From positions 1 through 6,642 of the forward strand of contig JAUXMA010000089.1 of the NCBI GenBank assembly GCA_030623425.1: a DNA stretch of 6,642 bases, in the 5' to 3' direction. This DNA is from Rhodospirillaceae bacterium. GTDB lineage: Bacteria; Pseudomonadota; Alphaproteobacteria; Rhodospirillales; 2-02-FULL-58-16. This document shows, in pieces, positions 1-6,607 of this stretch (within the stretch, counting starts at the first letter, position 1; each line of letters begins with the position of its first letter). A model generated the notes under the pieces. That model was given only the letters and a program-made list of their open reading frames with translations. It was not told where the DNA came from and searched no databases. The translations under genes were made by a program, and so were the position numbers.

Positions 1-117
1 GAGGCGGCAAGGACCGGCGGCCGGGCGGAGAAAAGCCTGAAAACGGCGGACCCCGGCGCCGTGGTAGGACGGCAAGCGCCCGCCCGGCGCCGTTTTCAAA
101 TGTCCATTTTTGGTCAT
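1..117 (-). CDS. possible 5' part of an unidentified gene, cut by the window edge
   Basis: An ATG at 117 on the minus strand opens a frame of 39 codons with no stop before the window edge. It begins MTKNGHLKTAPGGRLP and is rich in Arg, Gly, Pro and Ala. A run of five G lies six bases upstream of the ATG, a reasonable ribosome-binding site, and a consensus -35 hexamer lies about 50 bases further up, which is why I list it. Against it: the piece is short, GC-rich sequence often stays open by chance, and an 11-bp inverted repeat (38-48 with 88-98) falls inside it. I do not recognise the protein. It follows ridA in the same direction, with 182 bases between them. Confidence 0.35.
   Translation of the reverse strand, partial: MTKNGHLKTAPGGRLPSYHGAGVRRFQAFLRPAAGPCRL
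38..98 (-). repeat. 11-bp perfect inverted repeat with a 39-nt GC-rich centre
   Basis: Positions 38-48 and 88-98 are exact reverse complements (tgaaaacggcg and its complement). The centre contains the self-complementary octamer cggcgccg at 54-61, and the same octamer recurs at 85-92, overlapping the right arm. Read on the minus strand the structure is followed after three bases by four T (34-31), so it could be a weak terminator for transcription coming through ridA. If the partial gene at 1-117 is real, it is instead a structure in that gene's early coding region. The two readings compete. Confidence 0.45.
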
Positions 118-141
118 GGATACCCCCGGCGGCCGAAGCGT

Positions 142-173
142 TGTATATGAAGGAATATAACGATTTTTGTCAA
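142..173 (-). promoter_or_regulatory. candidate promoter with consensus -35 downstream of ridA
   Basis: On the minus strand 173-168 reads TTGACA, a perfect sigma-70 -35 hexamer, followed by an AT-rich stretch. The -10 is ambiguous: TCATAT (150-145) at 17-bp spacing matches three of six, and TATACA (147-142) at 20-bp spacing matches four of six. It points at the possible gene starting at 117. The assignment is inference from hexamer matches only. Confidence 0.35.
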
Positions 174-299
174 GGCGAAGCGGAAGTGGACTCCCATAAT
201 GGCGGGAGGATGGGGTTTCGGGCGTTTGATACCAAGGAGCAGGAATCCCGACGGACCCACGGCAAGCCCAGAGAGGGTTCTCAAGGATATCGCGCCCGC

Positions 300-767
300 C
301 TATGCGACCTCGAAAATGCCGTCCACTTCCACGGCGACGCCAAGCGGCAACGATGAACACCCCACCGCGACGCGGGCGTGGCGGCCGATCTCGCCGAAAA
401 CGTCGGCCATCAGCTCCGACGCCCCGTTGATCACTTTCGGCTGGTCGCTGAAATCGGCGGTGGCGTTGACGAAGCCGGTGAGCTTGACGACGCGCCTGAC
501 GCGGTCCAAATCGCCAGCCACCGCCTCGCGCACTTGCGCGATCAGGTTGAGAGCGCATAGGCGCGCCGCCTGGCAGCCTTCGTCGAGGCTCAAGTTTTCG
601 CCAAGCTTGCCCAGGTATTTGATTTCCCCGTTCCATGTCGGGAGTTGGCCGGCGACAAAAACCAGGTTGCCGGTAACGACAAAGGGCAAATAGTCGGCGA
701 CGGGCGCCGCCGCTTTGGGCAGGACAATGGCGAGTTCGGCCAAGCATTGGTCGATCGTTCCGGCCAT
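300..767 (-). CDS. RidA/YjgF/YER057c/UK114 family protein
   Basis: This complete 155-residue protein belongs to the RidA family. Archetypal members are trimers that hydrolyse reactive enamine/imine intermediates such as 2-aminoacrylate, formed by pyridoxal-phosphate enzymes, to ketoacids and ammonia. Seen in the sequence: the family opening with VTGNLVFVAGQLP near residues 31-43, the motif ARVAVGCSSLP at 131-141, and AVEVDGIFEV at the C-terminus. Arg132 and Glu147 are 15 residues apart, as are the substrate-binding Arg105 and Glu120 of E. coli RidA, so the active-site arginine appears kept. At 155 residues it is longer than E. coli RidA (about 128) and resembles the longer alphaproteobacterial YjgF-like subgroup, whose substrate is less certain. 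The ATG at 767 has a run of G nine bases upstream. The palindromic repeat ends about 20 bases before the start codon, so its promoter is either in the repeat or upstream of it. The ORF ends in TAG. Confidence 0.93.
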   Translation of the reverse strand: MAGTIDQCLAELAIVLPKAAAPVADYLPFVVTGNLVFVAGQLPTWNGEIKYLGKLGENLSLDEGCQAARLCALNLIAQVREAVAGDLDRVRRVVKLTGFVNATADFSDQPKVINGASELMADVFGEIGRHARVAVGCSSLPLGVAVEVDGIFEVA

Positions 768-786
768 GACGGTTTGCCCCCGTTCA

Positions 787-886
787 AATTAAATTCGGTG
801 ACAGCATACTTAATTCCAAACCGTCAGGCATGGAAGTCGCGAAATCTCCGGTCTTGGAATTAAGTATGCTGTCACCGAATTTAATT
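787..886. repeat. 100-bp palindromic intergenic element with perfect 33-bp arms
   Basis: Positions 787-819 and 854-886 are exact reverse complements over 33 bp. The stem can extend by four pairs (820-823 with 849-852) past a single bulged base at 853, leaving a 25-nt loop at 824-848. The arms contain the core aattcggtgacagcatact (792-810), which occurs a third time at 6613-6631, so this is a dispersed repeat and not a private terminator. It fills nearly all of the 126-nt gap between the receiver/metallohydrolase stop codon (894-896) and the ridA start (767). There is no T-run after it on either strand. It looks like a small non-autonomous mobile or REP-like palindrome, perhaps spread by an insertion sequence elsewhere in the genome. 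No transposase is present here and I see no clear target-site duplication. Confidence 0.9.
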
Positions 887-893
887 AGGCCAA

Positions 894-2129
894 TCAGATC
901 TTGACAGTCAGCCCCTCTTTCGGGGCCAGGACCTTGGTCTTGGACTTCATCTCCAAGAGCAGGGACGTCGCCGTATCCAGTTTGGCGTCGATGTCGTCGT
1001 CGCTCTGATCGGGATCGTGGTGGAAAAGGTAAAGGCCTTTCACCTCGGCCCGATGGGCAAGATCGACGACGGCGCCGATCGACGAATGGCCCCAGCCGAC
1101 CTTGGACTCGTATTCGGCGTCGGTGTATGTGCAATCCGTGATCAACACCTCCGTACCATTGATGAAGTTGATCAGCTTTTTCACGTAACCGGGATCGTGG
1201 TGAGGGCTGGATTCCATGAACAGTTCGTTGTCGGTGATGTAGCAGGCGGAACGGCCCCGGTACTCGACGCGGTAACCCAGGCAGTAGCCGGGATGGCTGA
1301 GCAGCATGGTCTTGATCGAAATGCCGTTGACTTCGAAGGTTCCCTCCTTGAGGTCGTTGAAGGAGACGTTGGCGGCGAAATCCTGGATGGTGATGGGGAA
1401 ATAGACCCCGTTCATCTGGGCCGAGATCAATTCTTGCATGGAAAAGTTGCCATGAGAGGCGCCGTGGAACTTGAGTTTGCTGCCCGGGACATAAAGCGGC
1501 GCGAAAAAAGGCAGGGCGTTGATATGATCCCAATGGGGGTGGGAAATGAAAATCTCCGCCTCGACGCGGTTGCGTTGTTGCGCCGTCAGATGGTTGGACA
1601 GAGCCTTGATGCCGGTGCCGGCGTCGAAAATGAAAAACTGGTCCTTGGAAAATTCCATGCTGACGCAGGAAGTGTTGCCGCCGTACTTGAGGCTTCGCCG
1701 GCCAGGCACCGGCAGGGTGCCGCGCACGCCCCAGAAGGTGAGATCGATCTTGTCCTCGTGAATGCGGTTGACCTTTTCGATGAACGTTTCCCGGCGCAAG
1801 GGCTTGGCGATGAAACCGTCGGCGCCGAATTCCTTGGCCCGCTTGCGGTCGTAATCGTAGGCTTTGGCCGAGACGATGACGATCTTGGTGTCGGACAGTT
1901 CCTTCCTGCTTTTGAGCTCCTTGCACAGCACCAACCCGTCCATTCCCGGCATCATCAGGTCGGCGATGACGAAGTCGGGTTTCCGGGAGATGATTTCGGC
2001 AATGGCCTTGCCGCTGTCGATGTTGGACGCCACCGAGTGTCCGGCCGCTTGCAGAATCTCGGTCATGAACTCGATGGCGTCCGGATCGTCCTCGACGATG
2101 TAGAACTTCAACTTTTTGTTCTCTGCCAT
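894..2129 (-). CDS. response regulator: receiver domain fused to metallo-beta-lactamase-fold hydrolase
   Basis: The protein has 411 residues in two domains. Residues 7-120 are a CheY-like receiver with the acidic pair Glu13/Asp14, phospho-acceptor Asp57 in ADLMMPGMDG, Ser87 and Lys109 of the KP motif, so it should accept phosphate from a histidine kinase. From about 129 to the end is a metallo-beta-lactamase-fold domain of the Lactamase_B_2 / PhnP-like (COG1235) kind. It opens TFWGVRGTLPVPG, has the metal motif H197-x-H199-x-D201-H202, then His279 in SHPGYCLGYRVE, Asp332 in ITDCTY, GWGHSS at 345-350, and LFHHDPD at 368-374. Relatives are often annotated as cyclic-nucleotide or cyclic-phosphate phosphodiesterases; the substrate here is unknown. 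There is no DNA-binding domain, so the output is probably enzymatic and cytoplasmic. I chose the ATG at 2129 because the receiver begins there; an in-frame start at 2216 would add 29 residues with no domain. The ribosome-binding site is weak. No kinase gene is in the window. Confidence 0.92.
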   Translation of the reverse strand: MAENKKLKFYIVEDDPDAIEFMTEILQAAGHSVASNIDSGKAIAEIISRKPDFVIADLMMPGMDGLVLCKELKSRKELSDTKIVIVSAKAYDYDRKRAKEFGADGFIAKPLRRETFIEKVNRIHEDKIDLTFWGVRGTLPVPGRRSLKYGGNTSCVSMEFSKDQFFIFDAGTGIKALSNHLTAQQRNRVEAEIFISHPHWDHINALPFFAPLYVPGSKLKFHGASHGNFSMQELISAQMNGVYFPITIQDFAANVSFNDLKEGTFEVNGISIKTMLLSHPGYCLGYRVEYRGRSACYITDNELFMESSPHHDPGYVKKLINFINGTEVLITDCTYTDAEYESKVGWGHSSIGAVVDLAHRAEVKGLYLFHHDPDQSDDDIDAKLDTATSLLLEMKSKTKVLAPKEGLTVKI

Positions 2130-2246
2130 GCGGCACCCGCGTATTGTCCCGGCTTGTGTTCTCCACGGCGCGCCGATTTCCGCCATAAAGGCGAACGGGA
2201 CCTTGCCAGGCCCCACCCGATGCCAGCAATCTTGCGCTCGGTATGG

Positions 2247-2275
2247 TTTATAAGTGGAGATTACCGACAGGACAG
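2247..2275 (-). promoter_or_regulatory. candidate sigma-70 promoter for the receiver/metallohydrolase gene
   Basis: On the minus strand CTGTCC (2275-2270, three of six to consensus) and TATAAA (2252-2247, five of six) are separated by 17 bp. This would give a leader of roughly 110 bases before the ATG at 2129. It lies downstream of the nrdJ terminator, so the gene needs its own promoter, which supports the call. The -35 is weak and the assignment rests on motif matching only. Confidence 0.35.
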
Positions 2276-2320
2276 TCTAGTACAAAATCGCCGCCGGATC
2301 ACAATAAAGCGATGTCGCCG

Positions 2321-2340
2321 TTTGCGGTGATTTGCGATGA
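2321..2340. repeat. tandem 10-bp direct repeat, possible operator
   Basis: Two adjacent 10-mers, tttgcggtga and tttgcgatga, differ at one base. Ten bp is about one helical turn, and the pair lies some 45 bp upstream of the -35 of the candidate promoter for the receiver/metallohydrolase gene, a usual place for an activator site. No regulator is recognised, and chance occurrence is possible. Confidence 0.3.
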
Positions 2341-2377
2341 CGGCCGCTAGCCGCCGTCCTTTCCGCGGGAAGCCCTG

Positions 2378-2419
2378 AAAAAAGCGGGCGGCCCCGGGGC
2401 CGAGCCCCGGGACACGCCC
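2378..2419 (-). terminator. intrinsic terminator of nrdJ
   Basis: Read on the minus strand, an 8-bp perfect GC stem (2411-2404 with 2400-2393, three-base loop) sits inside a further 5-bp stem (2419-2415 with 2390-2386). Two bases later comes a run of six T (2383-2378). It lies about 40 bases after the nrdJ stop codon. The geometry fits a Rho-independent terminator and separates nrdJ from the next gene. Confidence 0.75.
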
Positions 2420-2452
2420 CAAGTTTCCCAGGGAGGATCTGGGGAAAACTTG
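2420..2452 (-). repeat. hairpin directly after the nrdJ stop codon
   Basis: Positions 2420-2431 pair with 2439-2452 in a stem of about 12 bp with two single-base bulges and a seven-base loop. It starts five bases after the nrdJ stop (2458-2460) and abuts the terminator hairpin. There is no T-run of its own, so it is more likely a 3'-end stabiliser or part of a two-hairpin termination region. Confidence 0.6.
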
Positions 2453-2457
2453 CTCCA

Positions 2458-5400
2458 TCACGAACACCCACTGGTGGTGCCGCAGGTCATGCACTTCATG
2501 CAAGTGCCGTTGCGAACCAAGGTGAAATTGCCGCATTCGACGCATGGGTCGCCTTCGTAGCCTTTCATCCTGGCGTTCCTCACTTGCTCCAAATGGCTGT
2601 CGACGCGGCCGATGATGACGGCATCGACGCCAACGGCTTCCGTATTGCCGCCGCCAGTCAGGACCTGGGCGCCGCCACCATTGCCACCGTTTCCGCGAAC
2701 GGTGCCGCTGGCCAAAAACGTGCCGTTGTCCTTAGCGCCTTTGATGCCCAGGAACTGGGAACGCAAGAACCCCCGGCTGGCGAAACTTTCGACCGCCACC
2801 TGCTCCCCGGCTCCGCCGTTCTCCGCGAGGTCACCCTCGCCATGGCCTCGTCCCAGGCAGTCGGGATCGAGGTCGCCTGGCTCGACATGGGCCAAATCGT
2901 TGCGGCCGAGGTAAGAGACCGCCAATTCGCGAAAAAGGTAATCGAGAATCGAGGTCGCCATCTTGATGGTGTCGTTGCCCTCGACCAAGCCGGCGGGTTC
3001 GAAACGGGTGAAGGTAAAGGCCTCGACAAATTCTTCCAGGGGGACGCCGTATTGCAGGGCGATGGATATGGCGATGGCAAAATTATTCATCAGACTGCGG
3101 AATGCGGCTCCTTCCTTGTGCATGTCGATGAAAATCTCGCCGATTCCGCCGTCCTCGTATTCGCCGGTCCTGAGATAGACCTTGTGGCCGCCGACGACGG
3201 CCTTCTGGGTGTAGCCCTTGCGCCGGTTGGGCGGGCGCCGCCGCACGGCGACGATACGTTCGACGATGCGCCCGGCGAAAACTTCGGCGCGGACGGCGGC
3301 CGGTTGCTCGGCGGTTTGACGCGCCAAGTCCTCGCCTCGGTCCTCATCGCCGCCGTCGAAAAGCGCCGTCTGCAAGGGTTGCGAAAGTTTCGAGCCGTCC
3401 CGGTAGAGAGCGACGGCCTTGAGCCCCAGGCGCCAAGACAGCAGGAAGGCGTCCTTGCAATCGTCGACCGTCACTCCGTTGGTCATGTTGATGGTTTTGG
3501 AGATGGAGCCGGTGATGAAAGGTTGCGCGGCCGCCATCATGTGGATGTGGCTTTCAACGGACAGGTAACGCTCGCCGTGCCGGCCGCAGGCCGCCGCGCA
3601 GTCGAAAACGGCAAGATGGCCGTCCTCCAAGTGCGGCGCCCCTTCCAATGTCATGGCGCCGCTAACATGGATGTTGGCGGCCTCGATTTGGTCCCTGGGA
3701 AAGCCCAGGGCCGTCAACATGTCGAAGGTCATGTCTTCCAGATTTTCGGGGCTTAACCCCAGGGTCCCGGTGCAGAACGCCTCGCCAAGGGTCCACTTGT
3801 TGAAAGCGAACTTGATGTCGAAGGCGTCCTTCAAAGCGTTTTCGACGGCATCCAGGGCTTGGTCCGTGAAGCCGCGGGCGCGAAGCGACTCGAAATTGAC
3901 GCCGGGGGCGTTTTTCAATGTGCCGCGGCCGATGGCGTATTGAACCATTTCCTCGACCTGAGTGTCCGAATATCCCAGGTTAGCCAGGGCCTTGGGCACT
4001 ACCCTGTTGATGATCTTGAAATAGCCGCCGCCGGCCAGCTTCTTGAATTTGACGAGCGCGAAATCGGGTTCGATGCCGGTGGTGTCGCAATCCATGATCA
4101 GGCCGATGGTTCCCGTCGGCGCGATGACGGTGACCTGGGCGTTGCGGTAACCATGTTGTTCGCCCAGCTTCAGCGCTCGGTCCCAGGCCCAGCGGGCGGC
4201 GAGCGAAAGCTCCCGGTCCGGGCAGGCGGCGGCGTCGAACGGCACCGGCTTCACGGACAAGCCCTCGAAGCCGTCTTGATGCCCTTGCGTGGCGCGCCGA
4301 TGGTTGCGGATGATCCTGAGCATGGCATCGCGGTTGCGCTCGAAGCCGGGGAAAGCGCCCATCTCGCCAGCCATCTCGGCCGAGGTGGCGTAAGCGACTC
4401 CGGTCATCAAAGCCGAAATGGCGGCGCAGGTAGCGCGGCCGGCATCGGAATCGTAAGGATGGCCGCAAGCCATGAGATAACCGCCGATGTTGGCGAAGCC
4501 GAGACCCAGTGTCCGGTACCGATAAGACAGCTCGGCGATGCGGGCGGCGGGAAACTGGGCCATCAACACCGAAATTTCCAGACACAAGGTCCAAAGCCTG
4601 ACCGCGTGTTCGAAGGCGGCGACGTCGAAAGCGGTGTCATCGGCGAGAAAGGCCGCCAAGTTTAGCGACGCCAAGTTGCACGCCGTGTTGTCCAGGAACA
4701 TGTACTCGGAGCAGGGATTGGAGGCGTTGATGCGGCCGCTTTCCGGGCAGGTGTGCCATTCGTTGATGGTGGTGTCGAACTGGATGCCGGGATCGGCGCA
4801 AGACCAGGCGGCATAGCCGATTTGCTCCCACAGGTCACGGGCGTCGACGCGTTTGGCGACCTTGCCGTCGGTACGGCGCATCAGGTTCCACTCGCCGTCG
4901 TCAAGCACCTTTTGCATGAAACCCTCGGTGAGCCGCACGCTGTTGTTGGAATTCTGGCCGGAAACGGTCATGTAGGCTTCCGATTGCCAGTCGGTGTCGA
5001 AAACCGGGAAGTCGATTTCGCAATAACCTTGTTTGGCGAAATGGATGACCCGCTGGATGTAATTGTCGGGAATCATTGCCTTGCGGGCGGCGCTGATGGC
5101 CTGTTTCAGTTTGTCGTTCCTCTTGGCGTCGAAGCGGGCCCCGTCATCGCCGTTGCCGTCCCCTCGGCAAGCCTTCATGACCGCCTTCAAGTGCTTCGCG
5201 GTCAGTTTGGATCCGGCGACCATGGCCGCCACTTTCTGCTCCTCGCGCACCTTCCAGCCGATGAAATCCTCGATGTCGGGATGGTCGATGTCGACGACGA
5301 CCATTTTGGCGGCGCGCCGGGTGGTGCCGCCCGACTTGATGGCGCCGGCGGCGCGGTCGCCGATTTTCAGGAAGCTCATCAGCCCCGACGACTTGCCGCC

Positions 5401-6141
5401 GCCGGAGAGCTTTTCGTCTTCGGACCTCAGGGACGAGAAGTTGGTGCCGGTTCCGGAGCCATATTTGAACAATCGCGCCTCGCGCACCCACAGGTCCATG
5501 ATGCCGCCTTCGTTAACCAGGTCGTCTGAAATGCCTTGGATGAAACAGGCGTGGGGCTGCGGGTGTTCATAGGCCGATTCCGATTTGACCATCTCCCCGG
5601 TTTTGAAATCGACATGGAAATGTCCCTGTGCCGGGCCGTCGATGCCATAAGCCCAATGCAGTCCGGTGTTGAACCACTGCGGCGAATTGGGAGCGCCGAC
5701 CTGAGCGGCGAGCATATATCGCGTCTCATCGAAATAGGCTCTGGCGTCGTCTTCGGAATCGAAGTAACCGCCTTTCCAACCCCAATAAGTCCACGTCCCC
5801 GCCAAGCGGTCGAACACCTGTTTGGCGCTGCTCTCGCCGATGCAGCGCTTTTTCTTGGCAAGCGGCTTGAGGGCTTGATGGTCGGCAACGCTCCGCCACA
5901 GCCAGGACGGGACGTCGGTTTCCACGACCTTTTTCAGCTTCGCCGGAACACCCGCCTTGCGGAAATATTTCTGGGCAAGGACATCGCATGCCACCTGCGA
6001 CCACGCGGTCGGCGCCTCCATTTCATCGAGCCGGAAAACGATCGAGCCATCCGGATTGCGGATTTCGCTGGAGGTGGTGCCGAACTCGATGAGTTCGTAA
6101 GGTGATTTGCCTTGATTGGTATAAAAACGTGAAATGTGCAT
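2458..6141 (-). CDS. nrdJ: adenosylcobalamin-dependent (class II) ribonucleotide reductase
   Basis: This 1,227-residue enzyme reduces ribonucleotides to deoxyribonucleotides in the cytoplasm using a thiyl radical made from adenosylcobalamin, so it needs no oxygen and no small subunit. The length is that of the long alphaproteobacterial NrdJ type. Seen: PQWFNTGLH (154-162); Cys199 in PQPHACFIQ, the first redox cysteine; [14 protein letters not shown] (228-241); the active-site loop NPCSE with Asn475, radical Cys477 and Glu479; Cys488, the redox partner, in [12 protein letters not shown]; and PTGTIG at 675-680. These match Cys134, Asn320, Cys322, Glu324 and Cys333 of Thermotoga NrdJ by motif and spacing. 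A TSCPD-type region lies near 970-1080. A variable Gly-rich linker follows (about 1135-1185), then a zinc-ribbon tail with Cys1200, 1203, 1214, 1217, 1220 and 1226, probably for re-reduction of the active site. The ATG at 6141 has AGGGGG four bases upstream after CAGC and matches the family's N-terminus. No frameshift is seen. Upstream NrdR-like boxes and a downstream terminator suggest a single-gene unit. Confidence 0.97.
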   Translation of the reverse strand: MHISRFYTNQGKSPYELIEFGTTSSEIRNPDGSIVFRLDEMEAPTAWSQVACDVLAQKYFRKAGVPAKLKKVVETDVPSWLWRSVADHQALKPLAKKKRCIGESSAKQVFDRLAGTWTYWGWKGGYFDSEDDARAYFDETRYMLAAQVGAPNSPQWFNTGLHWAYGIDGPAQGHFHVDFKTGEMVKSESAYEHPQPHACFIQGISDDLVNEGGIMDLWVREARLFKYGSGTGTNFSSLRSEDEKLSGGGKSSGLMSFLKIGDRAAGAIKSGGTTRRAAKMVVVDIDHPDIEDFIGWKVREEQKVAAMVAGSKLTAKHLKAVMKACRGDGNGDDGARFDAKRNDKLKQAISAARKAMIPDNYIQRVIHFAKQGYCEIDFPVFDTDWQSEAYMTVSGQNSNNSVRLTEGFMQKVLDDGEWNLMRRTDGKVAKRVDARDLWEQIGYAAWSCADPGIQFDTTINEWHTCPESGRINASNPCSEYMFLDNTACNLASLNLAAFLADDTAFDVAAFEHAVRLWTLCLEISVLMAQFPAARIAELSYRYRTLGLGFANIGGYLMACGHPYDSDAGRATCAAISALMTGVAYATSAEMAGEMGAFPGFERNRDAMLRIIRNHRRATQGHQDGFEGLSVKPVPFDAAACPDRELSLAARWAWDRALKLGEQHGYRNAQVTVIAPTGTIGLIMDCDTTGIEPDFALVKFKKLAGGGYFKIINRVVPKALANLGYSDTQVEEMVQYAIGRGTLKNAPGVNFESLRARGFTDQALDAVENALKDAFDIKFAFNKWTLGEAFCTGTLGLSPENLEDMTFDMLTALGFPRDQIEAANIHVSGAMTLEGAPHLEDGHLAVFDCAAACGRHGERYLSVESHIHMMAAAQPFITGSISKTINMTNGVTVDDCKDAFLLSWRLGLKAVALYRDGSKLSQPLQTALFDGGDEDRGEDLARQTAEQPAAVRAEVFAGRIVERIVAVRRRPPNRRKGYTQKAVVGGHKVYLRTGEYEDGGIGEIFIDMHKEGAAFRSLMNNFAIAISIALQYGVPLEEFVEAFTFTRFEPAGLVEGNDTIKMATSILDYLFRELAVSYLGRNDLAHVEPGDLDPDCLGRGHGEGDLAENGGAGEQVAVESFASRGFLRSQFLGIKGAKDNGTFLASGTVRGNGGNGGGAQVLTGGGNTEAVGVDAVIIGRVDSHLEQVRNARMKGYEGDPCVECGNFTLVRNGTCMKCMTCGTTSGCS

Positions 6142-6261
6142 GCTGCCCCCTTTAGTCCCGCGTTAACGATGCATGCGGCTCTTATTGCTGCCGATCCTCT
6201 TCGGGATGACGCCCTTGCCATACGGGACGGCCTGTCCGGCATTTCCCGTGGAGGATGATCA

Positions 6262-6277
6262 ACACAACATCAAGTGT
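6262..6277. promoter_or_regulatory. NrdR box 1 upstream of nrdJ
   Basis: The sequence acacaacatcaagtgt matches 13 of 16 positions of the published NrdR-box consensus acaCwAtATaTwGtgt. NrdR is the nucleotide-sensing zinc-finger/ATP-cone repressor of ribonucleotide reductase genes; its gene is not in this window. The site is about 120 bases upstream of the nrdJ start codon and pairs with a second box exactly 31 bp away. Confidence 0.7.
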
Positions 6278-6292
6278 CTTCCCAAACTCAGG

Positions 6293-6308
6293 CTGCCATA
6301 TCTAGTCG
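6293..6308. promoter_or_regulatory. NrdR box 2, overlapping the nrdJ -10 region
   Basis: The 16-mer here has the core ccatatctag, matching eight of the ten central positions of the NrdR consensus, with weak flanks (nine of 16 overall). Alone it would not convince, but its start is 31 bp from box 1, and NrdR sites characteristically occur as pairs about 31-32 bp apart on the same face of the helix. It covers the proposed -10 hexamer, as expected for a repressor. Confidence 0.6.
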
Positions 6309-6327
6309 ATCCGATTTCCGATCGCAA
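6299..6327 (-). promoter_or_regulatory. candidate nrdJ promoter under NrdR boxes
   Basis: On the minus strand TTGCGA (6327-6322, four of six) and TAGATA (6304-6299, three of six) are 17 bp apart. The -10 lies inside NrdR box 2, and box 1 lies just downstream, so bound NrdR would block it. The leader would be about 150 bases. The hexamers are weak and the operator overlap is the main support. Confidence 0.4.
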
Positions 6328-6335
6328 CATGATTT

Positions 6336-6361
6336 TGTGGTTTTCCACGGAATAAACCACA
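6336..6361. repeat. 8-bp inverted repeat upstream of the nrdJ promoter
   Basis: Positions 6336-6343 (tgtggttt) and 6354-6361 are exact reverse complements around ten bases. They are flanked or overlapped by two copies of acatgat at 6327-6333 and 6359-6365, which are 32 bp apart. It could be a regulator site just upstream of the proposed nrdJ -35. No regulator is recognised. Confidence 0.35.
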
Positions 6362-6380
6362 TGATGTAGTAATTCGCGCG

Positions 6381-6409
6381 ATTTCAGGGGGATTAAATGA
6401 ACTCGTCAA
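6381..6409 (-). promoter_or_regulatory. alternative upstream promoter, minus strand
   Basis: TTGACG (6409-6404, five of six) and TGAAAT (6386-6381, four of six) are 17 bp apart. This is a better hexamer match than the promoter under the NrdR boxes, but would give a leader of over 200 bases to nrdJ. Transcription from here would also pass the NrdR boxes. Confidence 0.4.
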
Positions 6410-6504
6410 CCAATCCCCGCCCCCGATTCATCGCCGTCCCTGGCCCGAATATTTTTTGTTCTTCACCGATTAGCGGGGAAATCGGCCCGCCTTGCCGCGA
6501 GGGT

Positions 6505-6603
6505 GCCTCCGCCAGCCGCTTTTCGTAAAGGACGCTTCGCGCCGCCGCCGCGCGGCGGCCTGGGCCTGAAGGCCGTCCTTGACAAAAAGCACCCGCCGGA
6601 GGC
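6505..6603. repeat. imperfect 30-bp inverted repeat enclosing a perfect GC palindrome
   Basis: Arms 6505-6534 and 6574-6603 match at 24 of 30 positions as reverse complements, including seven consecutive bases at the inner end (aaggacg pairing with cgtcctt). Between them, 6544-6559 is a perfect 16-bp palindrome, gccgccgcgcggcggc. The structure ends about ten bases before the repeat copy at the right edge, so the two may be parts of one larger element. It could also be the terminator region of a gene to the right. Confidence 0.6.
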
Positions 6604-6607
6604 CTTG

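Noticed and set aside
141..356. Plus-strand frame of 71 codons
   Set aside because: No good ribosome-binding site, no recognisable family, and it overlaps the 3' end of ridA.
199..693. Plus-strand frame of 164 codons
   Set aside because: It is antisense to ridA with Ser/Arg/Pro/Thr-rich composition typical of a shadow frame.
787..886. Palindrome as an ordinary Rho-independent terminator
   Set aside because: No T-run follows on either strand, the arms are far longer than usual, and the core recurs elsewhere in the window.
784..2229. Minus-strand open frame of 481 codons over the same gene
   Set aside because: It is a shifted frame of the same gene, rich in Arg/His/Pro/Gln low-complexity sequence, and it runs through the palindromic repeat.
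1017..2330. Long plus-strand open frame (437 codons)
   Set aside because: It is antisense to the receiver/metallohydrolase gene, which has clear domains and catalytic residues. High GC keeps the opposite strand open; the translation has no recognisable domain.
2584..5529. Several long plus-strand frames (2584-3756, 3859-4665, 4753-5529)
   Set aside because: All are antisense to the fully supported nrdJ and show no family motifs.
894..6141. nrdJ and the receiver/metallohydrolase gene as one operon
   Set aside because: A strong terminator and about 330 bases with a candidate promoter separate them.
6142..6420. Cobalamin riboswitch upstream of the B12-dependent reductase
   Set aside because: I searched by eye for the B12-box motif and the expected helices and found none; the enzyme uses B12 as cofactor, which does not itself require a riboswitch.
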